Counted from the first letter of the stretch, positions 31,342 to 42,682 are shown. The stretch is 64,000 nt of DNA from [Mycobacterium] stephanolepidis (GCF_002356335.1 NZ_AP018165.1:1860001-1924000); one strand, 5' to 3'. Program-made: numbers and translations. Notes: generated from the letters alone by a model not told the origin.

Positions 31342-31782
31342 GTGGCTGAGAAGACTACCCAAACGATTGCCATCGATGCCGAACCCGGCAAAGTGATGGC
31401 GGTGATCGCCGATATCGGCGCCTACCCGGAATGGGTGTCGGAGTACAAGGAAACCGAGGTGCTCGACACCGACTCCGAGGGCAGGGTCAAACGTGCCCGG
31501 TTGGTGCTGGACGCCGGTGTCCTCAAGGACACCCAGGTCCTGGAGTACGTGTGGTCTCCGGATGGCCGAAAGGTCACCTGGACCTTGGCGGAGAGTTCCC
31601 TCCTACGTTCGCTGGAAGGGACATACCTTTTGGCGCCCAAGGGGTCTGGCACCGAGGTGACGTATGAGCTCGCGGTTGACCTTCAAATTCCGATGATCGG
31701 AATGCTCAAGCGCAAGGCCGAACGCAAGATCACCGACTCCGCACTCAAGGATTTGAAGAAGCGAGTCGAATCTGACCGCTAG
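31342..31782 (+). CDS. SRPBCC-fold protein, Rv2185c (TB16.3)-like
   Basis: 146 aa. Begins TTQTIAIDAEPGKVMAVIADIGAYPEW, a typical cyclase/dehydrase-type SRPBCC opening, and ends in an amphipathic helix rich in Lys and Glu. GTG at 31342 chosen from family length and the -10 spacing. Twenty nt before the ArsA-type ATPase gene, so probably co-transcribed. Ligand unknown; lipid binding is a family-based guess. Confidence 0.82.
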   Translation: MAEKTTQTIAIDAEPGKVMAVIADIGAYPEWVSEYKETEVLDTDSEGRVKRARLVLDAGVLKDTQVLEYVWSPDGRKVTWTLAESSLLRSLEGTYLLAPKGSGTEVTYELAVDLQIPMIGMLKRKAERKITDSALKDLKKRVESDR

Positions 31783-31801
31783 CGACGTCGGGGAGGATCT
31801 C

Positions 31802-33073
31802 GTGTCCCACCCCGCAGACGTCGCCCCCGATGCCCACGTGCCGTTGACAGCCACCATCGGCCTTTTCGTCGGCAAGGGGGGTGTGGGTAAGTCGACGCTG
31901 GCCGGTGCCACTGCGGTGCGGTACGCGCGCGCCGGGCAGCGGGTGCTCGCGGTGTCGACCGACCAGGCGCATTCCCTCGGCGACGTCTTCGGCGTTCGTG
32001 TGGACCCCACCCCGGGGGCTCATTGCGTGCGGGTGGTCGAGGACCCGTACGGGGGACAACTGGATGTGATGGCCCTGGACACCCTGGGACTGCTGGAACA
32101 GCGTTGGGGTGACATCGCCGCGACGATCGCCGAGCAGTATCCCGAATCCGACATTGGATCGCTTGCCCCCGAAGAGCTTTCCGCACTGCCGGGTGTGCAG
32201 GAGATGCTCGGGCTGCATGAGGTTCAACAACTCGCCGACACCGGCGAATGGGATGTCGTCGTGGTCGACTGTGCCTCAACGGCAGACGCGTTGCGCATGC
32301 TGACTCTGCCCGGAACCTTCGCGATGTATCTGGAACGGGCTTGGCCGCGGCATCGCCGACTCGGCGGTATCGGCACACCTCGCGCCCTGATACTGGCCGA
32401 ACTACTGGAACGCGTTGCGGCGTCGGCGGATCGGCTTGCGGGCTTGCTTTCGGATGCCGAACGGGTGGGAGCCCATCTGGTGTTGACTCCCGAACGGGTA
32501 GTGGTGGCCGAGGCCATCCGTACCGTGGGAGCGTTGGCGCTCATGGGTGTGCGCATCGATCAAGTGATTGTCAATCAGGTTCTCATTCAAGATGATTCGT
32601 ACGAGTACCACAATCTGCCCGCGCATCCGGCATTCGACTGGTACATGCAGCGCATCGCCGATCAAGCCGCGGTTCTCGATGAGATGGGGGAGGCGATCGG
32701 GGACGTGGAGATGCTGTTGGTGCCGCATCTGCCGCGTGAGCCCATCGGGCCGGAGGCGCTCGGCGAACTGGCCGAGGCGGTTCGGCGGCGCGATGGGGCT
32801 AAGCCCCCGGCACCGCTGGCCACCATTGTCGAGCGTGAATCCGGGTCCGGAGCGGACACCGTATATCTGTTACGGCTAGAGTTACCGCAGATCGATCCGG
32901 CCACATTGAGCCTCGGCCGGGTGGGAGATGACCTGGTCATCGGCGCAAATGGGATGCGCCGGCGGGTCCGGCTGGCCTCCGTGCTGCGGCGCTGTGTGGT
33001 TGTCGATGCCCGGCTTGTCGGTGGTGAGCTGACCATACGGTTTAGAGCGGATCCGGAGGTGTGGCCTACGTGA
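31802..33073 (+). CDS. ArsA/Get3-type ATPase (Rv2184c-like)
   Basis: 423 aa. Deviant Walker A GKGGVGKST at 24-32, switch motif STDQAHSLGDVFG near 56-68 and VVVDCASTADALRML near 145. The C-terminal 90 residues form a small beta domain also seen in ArsA relatives. GTG start with GGGAGG 5 nt before. Arsenite-binding cysteines of true ArsA are not evident and there is no arsB, so arsenic export is unlikely. Related mycobacterial ATPases (Rv3679/Rv3680) act in the envelope or metabolism. Sits with two SRPBCC genes and PlsC. Confidence 0.85.
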   Translation: MSHPADVAPDAHVPLTATIGLFVGKGGVGKSTLAGATAVRYARAGQRVLAVSTDQAHSLGDVFGVRVDPTPGAHCVRVVEDPYGGQLDVMALDTLGLLEQRWGDIAATIAEQYPESDIGSLAPEELSALPGVQEMLGLHEVQQLADTGEWDVVVVDCASTADALRMLTLPGTFAMYLERAWPRHRRLGGIGTPRALILAELLERVAASADRLAGLLSDAERVGAHLVLTPERVVVAEAIRTVGALALMGVRIDQVIVNQVLIQDDSYEYHNLPAHPAFDWYMQRIADQAAVLDEMGEAIGDVEMLLVPHLPREPIGPEALGELAEAVRRRDGAKPPAPLATIVERESGSGADTVYLLRLELPQIDPATLSLGRVGDDLVIGANGMRRRVRLASVLRRCVVVDARLVGGELTIRFRADPEVWPT

Positions 33074-33453
33074 CGGGTACCCATCCGGAACTCGCCCCCG
33101 AACTGCGTGCGTTGGCCGCCTCGATCCTCGACAAGCTCGACCCGGCGCTGCGGCAGGCCGCTCGCGCTCCCGCGGACGGCGCCGCTCCCGGAAAATGCAA
33201 CCAGCTGTTCTGCCCGGTCTGTGCGTTGGCGGCCCTCGTCGAAGGTGAGCATCATCCGCTGTTGGCGACGATCGCCGAACACAGCCTCGCGCTGGTGATG
33301 GTGGTGCGGGCGATGTTGGAGGCCGAGGGGCCCGGTGGTCCGGACGATCCCGATGACGGCCCCGAGGGTGGTTATCGCAGTCCGTTCCCAACCCCGCCGC
33401 CGAGTTCGCAATCGACTGGGTACCAACCGATCCCGGTCGACATCGACGAGTGA
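33070..33453 (+). CDS. Small putative zinc-binding protein, Rv2183c-like
   Basis: 127 aa. GTG at 33070 overlaps the ATPase stop by 4 nt, so the two are coupled. C43, C48 and C51 (KCNQLFCPVC) plus H61/H62 could form a metal site. A hydrophobic helix follows (about 66-82) and the tail is acidic and Pro-rich. Strict linkage to the ATPase suggests a partner subunit or regulator. No function known to me. Confidence 0.75.
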   Translation: MTGTHPELAPELRALAASILDKLDPALRQAARAPADGAAPGKCNQLFCPVCALAALVEGEHHPLLATIAEHSLALVMVVRAMLEAEGPGGPDDPDDGPEGGYRSPFPTPPPSSQSTGYQPIPVDIDE

Positions 33454-33591
33454 CGAGCATCCGTGTCCGTTCTGGGACTTCGCGTCCCATATTTCCGGGA
33501 CCTTAGACACTCCACGAAGATTCGCCGTCGCCGAGGGTAAGCTCGGCGCCAGCCCCGTGCTGCTCATGGGGATCGGGAGAGGATGCGCGCG

Positions 33592-34314
33592 ATGTTCTAT
33601 TGGCTGCTGAAGTACATCTTCATGGGGCCGATCTTGCAGCTGATGGGCCGCCCCAAGGTAGAAGGTCTGGAGAACATTCCATCGTCCGGGCCGGCGATCT
33701 TGGCCGGAAACCATCTCGCCGTGGTCGACAGCTTCTTTCTGCCGCTGGTCTCTACCCGCCGGGTGACCTTTCTGGCCAAGAGCGAGTACTTCACCGAGCC
33801 CGGGTTCAAGGGCTGGCTGAAGAAAGTGTTCTTCAGCGGGGCCGGGCAGGTCCCGATCGACCGCACCGGCGCCGACGCCGCCGAGAATGCGCTGAGCACC
33901 GCCAAGCGGCTACTCGGCGAGGGCAAGCTGCTGGGTATTTACCCCGAAGGCACTCGCTCCCCGGACGGCCGTCTCTACAAGGGTAAGACGGGCTTGGCGC
34001 GCATGGCCCTGGCCACCGGGGTACCCGTCATCCCGATCGCGATGGTCGGCACCAATGTGATGAACCCACCGGGCACGGCGCGCTGGCACTTTTCCAAGGT
34101 CACCGTGAAAATCGGCAAGCCGTTGGACTTCTCTCGCTTCGATGGGATGGCCGGAAACCGCTTCATCGAGCGTGCGGTCATCGACGAGGTGATGTACGAG
34201 CTGATGCAGCTGTCCGGTCAGGAGTACGTCGACATCTACGCGGCGTCGCTCAAGGACAAGCCCGCAGAGCCTCCGCAGCAGCCCGATCGCATCCCGGAGA
34301 GCGCCGCCGGTTAA
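33592..34314 (+). CDS. plsC: 1-acylglycerol-3-phosphate acyltransferase family
   Basis: 240 aa. NHxxxxD catalytic motif with H41 and D46, and the EGTR glycerophosphate-binding motif at 119-122. An N-terminal hydrophobic helix anchors it to the membrane. The ATG at 33592 is preferred over the one at 33583 because GGGAGAGG ends 9 nt before it. Matches Rv2182c. Acylates lysophosphatidate or a related acceptor in phospholipid or PIM synthesis. Last gene before the mannosyltransferase. Confidence 0.9.
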   Translation: MFYWLLKYIFMGPILQLMGRPKVEGLENIPSSGPAILAGNHLAVVDSFFLPLVSTRRVTFLAKSEYFTEPGFKGWLKKVFFSGAGQVPIDRTGADAAENALSTAKRLLGEGKLLGIYPEGTRSPDGRLYKGKTGLARMALATGVPVIPIAMVGTNVMNPPGTARWHFSKVTVKIGKPLDFSRFDGMAGNRFIERAVIDEVMYELMQLSGQEYVDIYAASLKDKPAEPPQQPDRIPESAAG

Positions 34315-34438
34315 TCGGGGGTCCGTGCATCTTCCCTGCATCTGAGGTGGCACCTCGCAGTGGGGCGTGGGTCAGCTATCCGCGCCGGTACCGTTACTCT
34401 TGAGGCCACCCGCAGGAGAACTGAGAGATGCAAGGGCC

Positions 34439-35737
34439 GTGCCGAATTCAATAAACGAAACCGCCATCGCGGACGGCGGCTCCGTTCGTCGAGTTGCCAG
34501 ATGGATCGCGTGGGGTGGCCCGCTCGTCCTCGCCGTCGCCCTGCTGCTGCACGCGGTCGTCTTCATTCACTGGCCGACATATGCACTGCAGATCGACGTG
34601 TTGGTGTATCGATTCGGTGGCACACGCGTACTGGACGGACTGGATCTCTACTCGATCGGGCGCAACGGCGAGATAGACGATCTGCTGTTCACCTACACCC
34701 CGTTCGCGGCGTTGGTATTCACCCCGCTGGCCTTCATCACCGACTTCACCGCACAGATCCTGTCGCTCGTGGTGTTCCCGGCGCTGCTCGTCTACTCGGT
34801 CTGGCGCATGCTGGCCTGGCTGAACGTCTCGGCCAAGGCCGGACTATGGGGACTGTTGGCCCTGCTGGTCGGTCTGGTTTCGTGGCTGGAACCGGTCCGG
34901 CTCTCCATTCAGCTCGGCCAGATCAATCTGCTGATCCTGGCGGTGGTGGTGACGGACCTCCTGGCGCCCAAACGGTGGAAGCTGGCCGGGATCGGCATCG
35001 GCATCGTGGCCGGCATCAAGCTGACCCCGATGATCTTCATCGTCTTCTTGTTCCTGGTGGGGCGGATTCGTGCGGCCGTCATGGCAGCCATCACGCTGAT
35101 CGCCACCATCGGTCTGGGCTTCATCTTCCTGCCCTCCGCCTCGCACTACTACTGGGTGGACCGTGCCTTCGAGAAGATCAGCCGCATCACCCGCGACCCC
35201 ACCGCGAGCACCAGCATCAGTGGGCTTTTTCTCAGATTGAATCTGTCGGCCGGGACGGCCACCGCACTGTCGGTGTTGGTGATCGTGGCGAGCCTGGTGG
35301 TCGCGGTTCTGGCGTATCGGCGCGGACAGCTGCTGCTGGCCATCTCGATCGTGGGCATGGCATCGGCGGCGGCCTCGCCGTTCAGCTGGAGTCATCACTG
35401 GGTGTGGTTCGTGCCGTTGGTCGTCCATCTGAGCTACCGCGGTTACGTGCTGGGCAAGCGGGCGTCCGCGATCACGATGTGGGCATTCTGTGCGGTGTTC
35501 GCGGCGTGGTTCACCAGCCTCAGCGGCAAGACACCGGACTCCGGCGCCTTGACGTTACGCCCCGGCGGTGTCCTGAACGATCTGATCCCCAGCCTGTATG
35601 TATTCGTTCATCTCGGGGTGCTCGTGGCCAGTTGGATATGGCTGCGGCGTGACCCGACGGACGTGAACGATGTTGTGCGCGAAGATGAGCCGACACAGGC
35701 CGATGAGCTGGCTCCGGCTTCTCCGGCGCACAACTAG
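34439..35737 (+). CDS. mptC: Polyprenol-phosphate-mannose alpha-1,2-mannosyltransferase (GT87, Rv2181-like)
   Basis: 432 aa with about ten membrane helices. The first periplasmic loop has IDVLVYRFGGTRVLDGLDLY, with the GT-C aspartate, and LLFTYTPFAALVF and SIQLGQINLL are conserved in GT87. It should place alpha-1,2-mannose branches on lipomannan/lipoarabinomannan, using polyprenyl-phosphomannose outside the membrane. The start is uncertain: GTG at 34439 is used, while the frame opens at 34367. A better ribosome site (GCAGGAGAA near 34410) fits neither well. Confidence 0.85.
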   Translation: MPNSINETAIADGGSVRRVARWIAWGGPLVLAVALLLHAVVFIHWPTYALQIDVLVYRFGGTRVLDGLDLYSIGRNGEIDDLLFTYTPFAALVFTPLAFITDFTAQILSLVVFPALLVYSVWRMLAWLNVSAKAGLWGLLALLVGLVSWLEPVRLSIQLGQINLLILAVVVTDLLAPKRWKLAGIGIGIVAGIKLTPMIFIVFLFLVGRIRAAVMAAITLIATIGLGFIFLPSASHYYWVDRAFEKISRITRDPTASTSISGLFLRLNLSAGTATALSVLVIVASLVVAVLAYRRGQLLLAISIVGMASAAASPFSWSHHWVWFVPLVVHLSYRGYVLGKRASAITMWAFCAVFAAWFTSLSGKTPDSGALTLRPGGVLNDLIPSLYVFVHLGVLVASWIWLRRDPTDVNDVVREDEPTQADELAPASPAHN

Positions 35738-35746
35738 GCGGCCCGC

Positions 35747-36238
35747 GTGCGTTACTTCTACGACACCGAGTTCATCGACGATGGCCGCACCATCGAACTC
35801 ATCTCCATCGGGATGGTCTGCGAAGACGGCCGTGAGTACTACGCCGTCTCCACCGCCTTCGATCCGCAGCAGGCCGGTCCGTGGGTGCGCCAGAACGTCC
35901 TGCCCAAACTGCCGGCGCTGTCGTCGCCGCTGTGGCGCTCACGCGGGCAGATTCGCGACGACCTGGCCGAGTTCCTCGGACTGAACGGTGGCGGGTCGTC
36001 CGACCCGATCGAGTTGTGGGCCTGGGTGGGTGCCTACGACCACGTGGCGCTGTGTCAGCTGTGGGGGGCCATGACGGAGCTGCCGCAGCCGGTTCCCCGG
36101 TTCACCCTCGAACTCAAGCAGCTGTGGTACGACCTGGGCCGCCCGGCGGTGCCGAAACGGCCCGCCGACTCACACGATGCCCTGGTTGATGCCCGCTACA
36201 ACCTGGCCCGCTACCGCGCGATGGTTCCGCCGGGCTGA
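35747..36238 (+). CDS. Ribonuclease AS-type 3'-5' exoribonuclease (Rv2179c-like)
   Basis: 163 aa. RYFYDTEFIDDG gives the first DEDD residues (D6, E8); AWVGAYDHVALC gives the third acidic residue; SHDALVDARYN gives the histidine and last aspartate of the DEDDh set. Rv2179c was described as an adenosine-preferring exoribonuclease. GTG start, 9 nt after mptC. In M. tuberculosis one extra membrane-protein gene (Rv2180c) separates these two, and it is missing here. Confidence 0.9.
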   Translation: MRYFYDTEFIDDGRTIELISIGMVCEDGREYYAVSTAFDPQQAGPWVRQNVLPKLPALSSPLWRSRGQIRDDLAEFLGLNGGGSSDPIELWAWVGAYDHVALCQLWGAMTELPQPVPRFTLELKQLWYDLGRPAVPKRPADSHDALVDARYNLARYRAMVPPG

Positions 36239-36280
36239 TCACCGCGAATCCCGGGTGAAAATCCGCTGGTAAGGGCCGGT

Positions 36281-38982
<2,702 letters not shown>

Positions 38983-39021
38983 CGCATCGATGGTATCCAG
39001 TGATGCGGGAGCGCCCCGGCG

Positions 39022-39462
39022 TCAACGTCGCTTATCGAGCATTTCGCGGACGGAGTTGAGCATTGGCCCGGCGCCCGAGAACAGCATGGTCCGCCATTGA
39101 CGGTGCAGGGCAATGGCCGGGTCGAACCGGCTGTACGTGACACGCAGCCGGGTGCCGCCGGGCTCCGGCAGCAGATTCCAGCGGGAGGTCACTTCGATTC
39201 CAGGGGCGGTCAATACCTGCTCGATGTGCTCGTGTGGCACCACGCTGGTGTAGGTGGTCCGGAGCACGCCATCGAAGCCGACGGCGGGCTGCGGATGGGT
39301 GATCAGGACGCGTGCCTCGCCGACTTCGACGGGTGCGTCGTTGACCTCTTTCACCTGTGAGGCGGTGAGCTCAAGGGAAACGAGAACATCCCAGACCTTC
39401 TCGACGGGGTAGGGGTAGTACTCACTGTGGGTGACCGATGTCGGATCGCCGGAACTCGTCAC
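39022..39462 (-). CDS. SRPBCC-fold protein
   Basis: 146 aa from the GTG at 39462, chosen because TAACCT stands 7 nt before it; the open frame continues further upstream without family similarity. Opening HSEYYPYPVEKVWDVLVSLE and the strand TTYTSVVPHEHIEQVL fit the activator-of-Hsp90/START-like SRPBCC superfamily. It is the third SRPBCC gene within 9 kb. Ends 39 nt upstream of the pknL start on the same strand, so may be co-transcribed with pknL. No function known. Confidence 0.72.
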   Translation of the reverse strand: MTSSGDPTSVTHSEYYPYPVEKVWDVLVSLELTASQVKEVNDAPVEVGEARVLITHPQPAVGFDGVLRTTYTSVVPHEHIEQVLTAPGIEVTSRWNLLPEPGGTRLRVTYSRFDPAIALHRQWRTMLFSGAGPMLNSVREMLDKRR

Positions 39463-39469
39463 GGTCCGA

Positions 39470-39475
39470 AGGTTA
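39470..39475 (-). promoter_or_regulatory. -10 hexamer TAACCT for SRPBCC gene
   Basis: Minus-strand TAACCT, 7 nt before the GTG at 39462; probably drives the SRPBCC-pknL pair. Confidence 0.5.
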
Positions 39476-39530
39476 CGCGCGTCACCACACCCGGAGGACG
39501 CTTTTGGGCGACGGTGGCGTGCGAGGCGAC

Positions 39531-39536
39531 TAGCGT
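39531..39536 (+). promoter_or_regulatory. -10 hexamer TAGCGT for Rv2175c-like gene
   Basis: TANNNT hexamer 8 nt before the ATG at 39545. Confidence 0.45.
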
Positions 39537-39544
39537 CATTCGTT

Positions 39545-39949
39545 ATGAGCGCCATTCCATACGTTGCCGACACGCTTGACGCCGACGAGCCGTTGTTCTC
39601 CCTCAGAGAAGCGGCCACGCGCCTGCGGGTACCGGTTTCCAAGGTTCAGCAGTATTTGCGCGACGGTGAACTCATCGCAGTGCGCCGCGATGGCGAAATC
39701 AAGGTTCCCGTCATCTTTTTCAGCCCCGAAGGCCCGGTGGTGAAGCATCTGTTCGGGCTGCTCTCGGTGCTGCGGGACGGGGGATATCACGAGCCCGAAA
39801 TCATGCGTTGGCTGTTCACCGGTGATGAGTCGCTGACGGTGACCCGGGACGGCACCACCGAACGAATCGAAGCGGCCCGCCCGGTCGATGCGCTACATGG
39901 TCACCAGGCCCGCGAGGTGCTGCGGCGGGCACAGGCGATGGGCTATTAG
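39545..39949 (+). CDS. Winged-helix DNA-binding protein, PknL partner (Rv2175c-like)
   Basis: 134 aa. A MerR/excisionase-like helix-turn-helix (LFSLREAATRLRVPVSKVQQYLRDGELIAV) occupies about 17-50. Its M. tuberculosis counterpart is reported to bind DNA and to lose that ability after PknL phosphorylation of an N-terminal Thr. Here the N-terminus MSAIPYVADTLDADEP keeps a Thr at residue 10 as a candidate acceptor. ATG at 39545 fits family length. Stop overlaps the convergent mptA stop by 4 nt. Confidence 0.88.
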   Translation: MSAIPYVADTLDADEPLFSLREAATRLRVPVSKVQQYLRDGELIAVRRDGEIKVPVIFFSPEGPVVKHLFGLLSVLRDGGYHEPEIMRWLFTGDESLTVTRDGTTERIEAARPVDALHGHQAREVLRRAQAMGY

Positions 39950-41502
39950 TAGTCGCTGGGATCGCGCGCTTCCGGCGCGGTGTTGATCATCCGCCACGCG
40001 ATGGCAGCGCAGGTTGCCGCGATCAGTACATGCACCCACACGTACATGCCGTGGGAGCCATCGGGTTTGAAGATCACCATGATCCAGGTGGAGAACCCGG
40101 CGATGGCTGCGATCGCGATGCGCGATTGCAGCAGCGGCGCCGCGATGGCCAGTGGCCAGGTGTAGTACCAGGGCAGCGCCGCCGGCGCCATGAGCACCAC
40201 GATCACCATCGCCCACAGGATCCCGAACATTGCGTCGCGATCGTTGTGCCGGTGCCGCCACCACACCACGGGCAGGCTGACCGCGATGACCATGACCCCG
40301 ATGATGCGGGTGATCTCCAGAAGCGCATCGAAGTTGACGGTCACGAAAAGACCGGCGACGACGTTGATGATGTTCGCGACGGCGGTGGGCACTGTCAGCC
40401 AGTTGATGATCTTCACCGAACCGGCCAGGGCGGTCAGCCATCCCAGGCCGACGCCGGCGATCCAGGACAACACCGCGAACACCGCGACGACGACGGACAC
40501 CGAGGCTGCCGACGCCATCGCGAACGCGGTCACCGGGTGACGCTGTGGGGAGTCCTCATCGGCGTTCTCGGCCAGGCGACGCATCCAGATCCACACCAGG
40601 AAGGGCAAGGCCAGACCGGCTGTCGCCTTGACGGCCACCGCCAACGCGACCACTGATATGCCCCAAACATGCTGGCGCTCAAGGACGAGTGCAATGCCTG
40701 CCATCATCAGGCCGACCATCAGCATCTCGTTGTGCACACCGCCCATGAGATGGATGATCACCAGCGGGTTGAGCACGCAGATCCACAACGCCTTGCCGGC
40801 GTTGGCCGAAAGACAGCGGGCGACTCGGGGGGTGGCCCACACCAGCAGCGCCAATCCGGGCAGCATGCACAGGCGTAGCAGCATGGTTCCGGCCACCACG
40901 TCGTCACCGACGATCTGAGTGACAAATCGTGCGATGAGGATGAACAGCGGTCCATACGGCGCGGTGGTGGTGGACCAGATCGGACTGACGTTCTCTAGCA
41001 ACGCGTTCGGGTTTTCGACGGGGCCCACCAGATAGGGGTCGAATCCGTCGCGCAGCAACGCGCCCTGTGCGAGATAGGAGTACGCATCCCGACTGAACAC
41101 CGGGACCGAGGCGAGCAGCGGCAGCAGCCAGCACGGAATGACGACCAGGAGGGACTCCTTGGTCACCTTGCCCGCGATCACGTGGCGACCCAGCCCGAGC
41201 CACGCCAGCAGCATGAGGACCACTCCGAGCCACATGCAGATCGAGGACACCACCAACCCGTGGCCGAAACGCAACCAGGACAGCCCAACGGATTCCAGCA
41301 GCGGATCGTGCTGTCGGGTACTGCCCGCACCCAGTCCGCCGATGGCGATGAGGATGGCGCCACCGAATCCGGTGACTGCCGCGCGCCCGGCGGGGGACCT
41401 CAGGAAGGCGGCTGTCCACCCGGCGTCCGGATCGACTACCGCAGGTTCGGGTGCCGGGTTTGGCTCCAGGGGAGGCTGCACCGCCTTTGATGATGTGCTC
41501 AC
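39946..41502 (-). CDS. mptA: Alpha-1,6-mannosyltransferase for lipomannan (GT-C)
   Basis: 518 aa with about 12 membrane helices. PVFSRDAYSYLAQGALLRDGFDPY is the first periplasmic loop with the catalytic acidic residue of GT-C enzymes, and WSTTTAPYGPLFILIA is a family signature. Extends the alpha-1,6-mannan core of lipomannan (Rv2174). GTG start 4 nt after the idsA2 stop. The frame is open further upstream, but those residues are inside idsA2. Confidence 0.9.
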   Translation of the reverse strand: MSTSSKAVQPPLEPNPAPEPAVVDPDAGWTAAFLRSPAGRAAVTGFGGAILIAIGGLGAGSTRQHDPLLESVGLSWLRFGHGLVVSSICMWLGVVLMLLAWLGLGRHVIAGKVTKESLLVVIPCWLLPLLASVPVFSRDAYSYLAQGALLRDGFDPYLVGPVENPNALLENVSPIWSTTTAPYGPLFILIARFVTQIVGDDVVAGTMLLRLCMLPGLALLVWATPRVARCLSANAGKALWICVLNPLVIIHLMGGVHNEMLMVGLMMAGIALVLERQHVWGISVVALAVAVKATAGLALPFLVWIWMRRLAENADEDSPQRHPVTAFAMASAASVSVVVAVFAVLSWIAGVGLGWLTALAGSVKIINWLTVPTAVANIINVVAGLFVTVNFDALLEITRIIGVMVIAVSLPVVWWRHRHNDRDAMFGILWAMVIVVLMAPAALPWYYTWPLAIAAPLLQSRIAIAAIAGFSTWIMVIFKPDGSHGMYVWVHVLIAATCAAIAWRMINTAPEARDPSDY

Positions 41503-41506
41503 GTGA

Positions 41507-42598
41507 TCATGCGCTCCGGTTGGACACCAATCGGACGAGGTCAGACAGCGCGACACGGGCGTCATCGGCGATATCTGCGCCGGACAGCTGCTCCAGTGCG
41601 CGGTGCGTGTGCTCCTCGATGCGAGACTCCACCGCTGCGAGTGCACCCAAGTCGACGATGAGTGAACACATTTCGGCGACCTGATGATCGGTGAGTGGGG
41701 TGCCGATCCAGGAGTGAAGCATGTCCTCGGCGGCGTTGTCGTTGATGCGTGCCAGTCGCAGGGCTTCGGCCAGCAGCACGGTGCGCTTTCCGGAACGCAG
41801 GTCGTCTCCGGCGGGTTTCCCGGTCACCTTGGGATCCCCGAACACCCCGAGCACGTCGTCGCGCAGCTGGAACGCAACACCGATATCCAGCCCGACATCA
41901 CCGAGAAGTCGTGAGATCTCGGGGTTCTCGGCCGCGATCGCGACGCCCAGCTGCAGGGGCCGCTGCACCGTGTATCCGGCGGTCTTGAAGCGGATCACGC
42001 GCATGGCGGTCTCGACGGACTCGTCGCCAGAGGATTCGGACAGAATGTCCAGATATTGGCCGCCGAGCACCTCGCTGCGCAGGATCGACCACACGCCACG
42101 AGCCCGCGCATGGGCCTGGGGGGACAGCTGTGCGCCGACCACCATGTCATCAGCCCAGGTAAGTGCCAGATCGCCGAGCAGGATCGCAGCGGATATGCCG
42201 AACTGTTCGGGGGAGCCGGACCAGCCGTTCTCACGGTGCAGGGCGGCGAATTCGATATGGATGGTGGGCTCGCCGCGTCGGGTGGCGGAGCTGTCGATGA
42301 CGTCGTCGTGAATGAGCGCACAGGTGTGCAGCAGTTCGAGCGCGGCGCATACCCGCAGCACTTCGGGATTCCACGGATCGGGGTCGTCGGTGACCGCTCG
42401 CCAGCCCCAGTAGGCAAAGGCGGGGCGTAGCCGCTTGCCGCCGCGCAGCACAAACCGGTCGAGGGCCGTGATCGCATGCTCATAGTTCTGCCCGATATGC
42501 GCGGTGTGCTCACGGCATTCGGCCAGGAACTGGCTCAGTTGGTCGCTTACCGCGTCGGTCAGGTGCCGGGCGTTGGCAGCGGCTACGTTGACACTCAG
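41507..42598 (-). CDS. idsA2: Polyprenyl diphosphate synthase, apparent CTG start
   Basis: 363 aa isoprenyl diphosphate synthase. First aspartate-rich motif DDVID (in HDDVIDSS) and second DDVLG/FGD motif are intact, with GGKRLRP upstream. The first ATG/GTG/TTG in frame is the GTG at 42451, but homology to the M. tuberculosis enzyme runs about 35 residues further upstream (SDQL...FVLRGGKRLRP). An in-frame stop lies at 42611-42613. The only start with a good site is CTG at 42596-42598, preceded by GAGAGG with an 8 nt spacer. A probable -10 TACTCT is at 42663-42668. Makes C15-C20 or longer chains for lipid carriers. Confidence 0.88.
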   Translation of the reverse strand: MSVNVAAANARHLTDAVSDQLSQFLAECREHTAHIGQNYEHAITALDRFVLRGGKRLRPAFAYWGWRAVTDDPDPWNPEVLRVCAALELLHTCALIHDDVIDSSATRRGEPTIHIEFAALHRENGWSGSPEQFGISAAILLGDLALTWADDMVVGAQLSPQAHARARGVWSILRSEVLGGQYLDILSESSGDESVETAMRVIRFKTAGYTVQRPLQLGVAIAAENPEISRLLGDVGLDIGVAFQLRDDVLGVFGDPKVTGKPAGDDLRSGKRTVLLAEALRLARINDNAAEDMLHSWIGTPLTDHQVAEMCSLIVDLGALAAVESRIEEHTHRALEQLSGADIADDARVALSDLVRLVSNRSA

Positions 42599-42662
42599 CG
42601 GTGCGTCCTCTCAGGGTGCGGTGGTTGATCCCGGATGCTTACAGGTCTCCGAGGGTGAACCT

Positions 42663-42668
42663 AGAGTA
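42663..42668 (-). promoter_or_regulatory. -10 hexamer TACTCT for idsA2-mptA
   Basis: Minus-strand TANNNT about 65 nt before the CTG start; gives a leader of about 58 nt containing GAGAGG. It lies 8 nt from the divergent metF -10. Confidence 0.45.
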
Positions 42669-42676
42669 ATCCCACC

Positions 42677-42682
42677 TATCCT
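42677..42682 (+). promoter_or_regulatory. -10 hexamer TATCCT, leaderless promoter of metF-like gene
   Basis: TATCCT followed by exactly 6 nt and the GTG at 42689, the same layout as at glxK. Confidence 0.65.

Noticed and set aside
34360..35652. A 430-codon frame in another register over mptC
   Set aside because: The mptC frame encodes conserved membrane helices and GT87 motifs; the alternative is Arg/Gly-rich with no helices.
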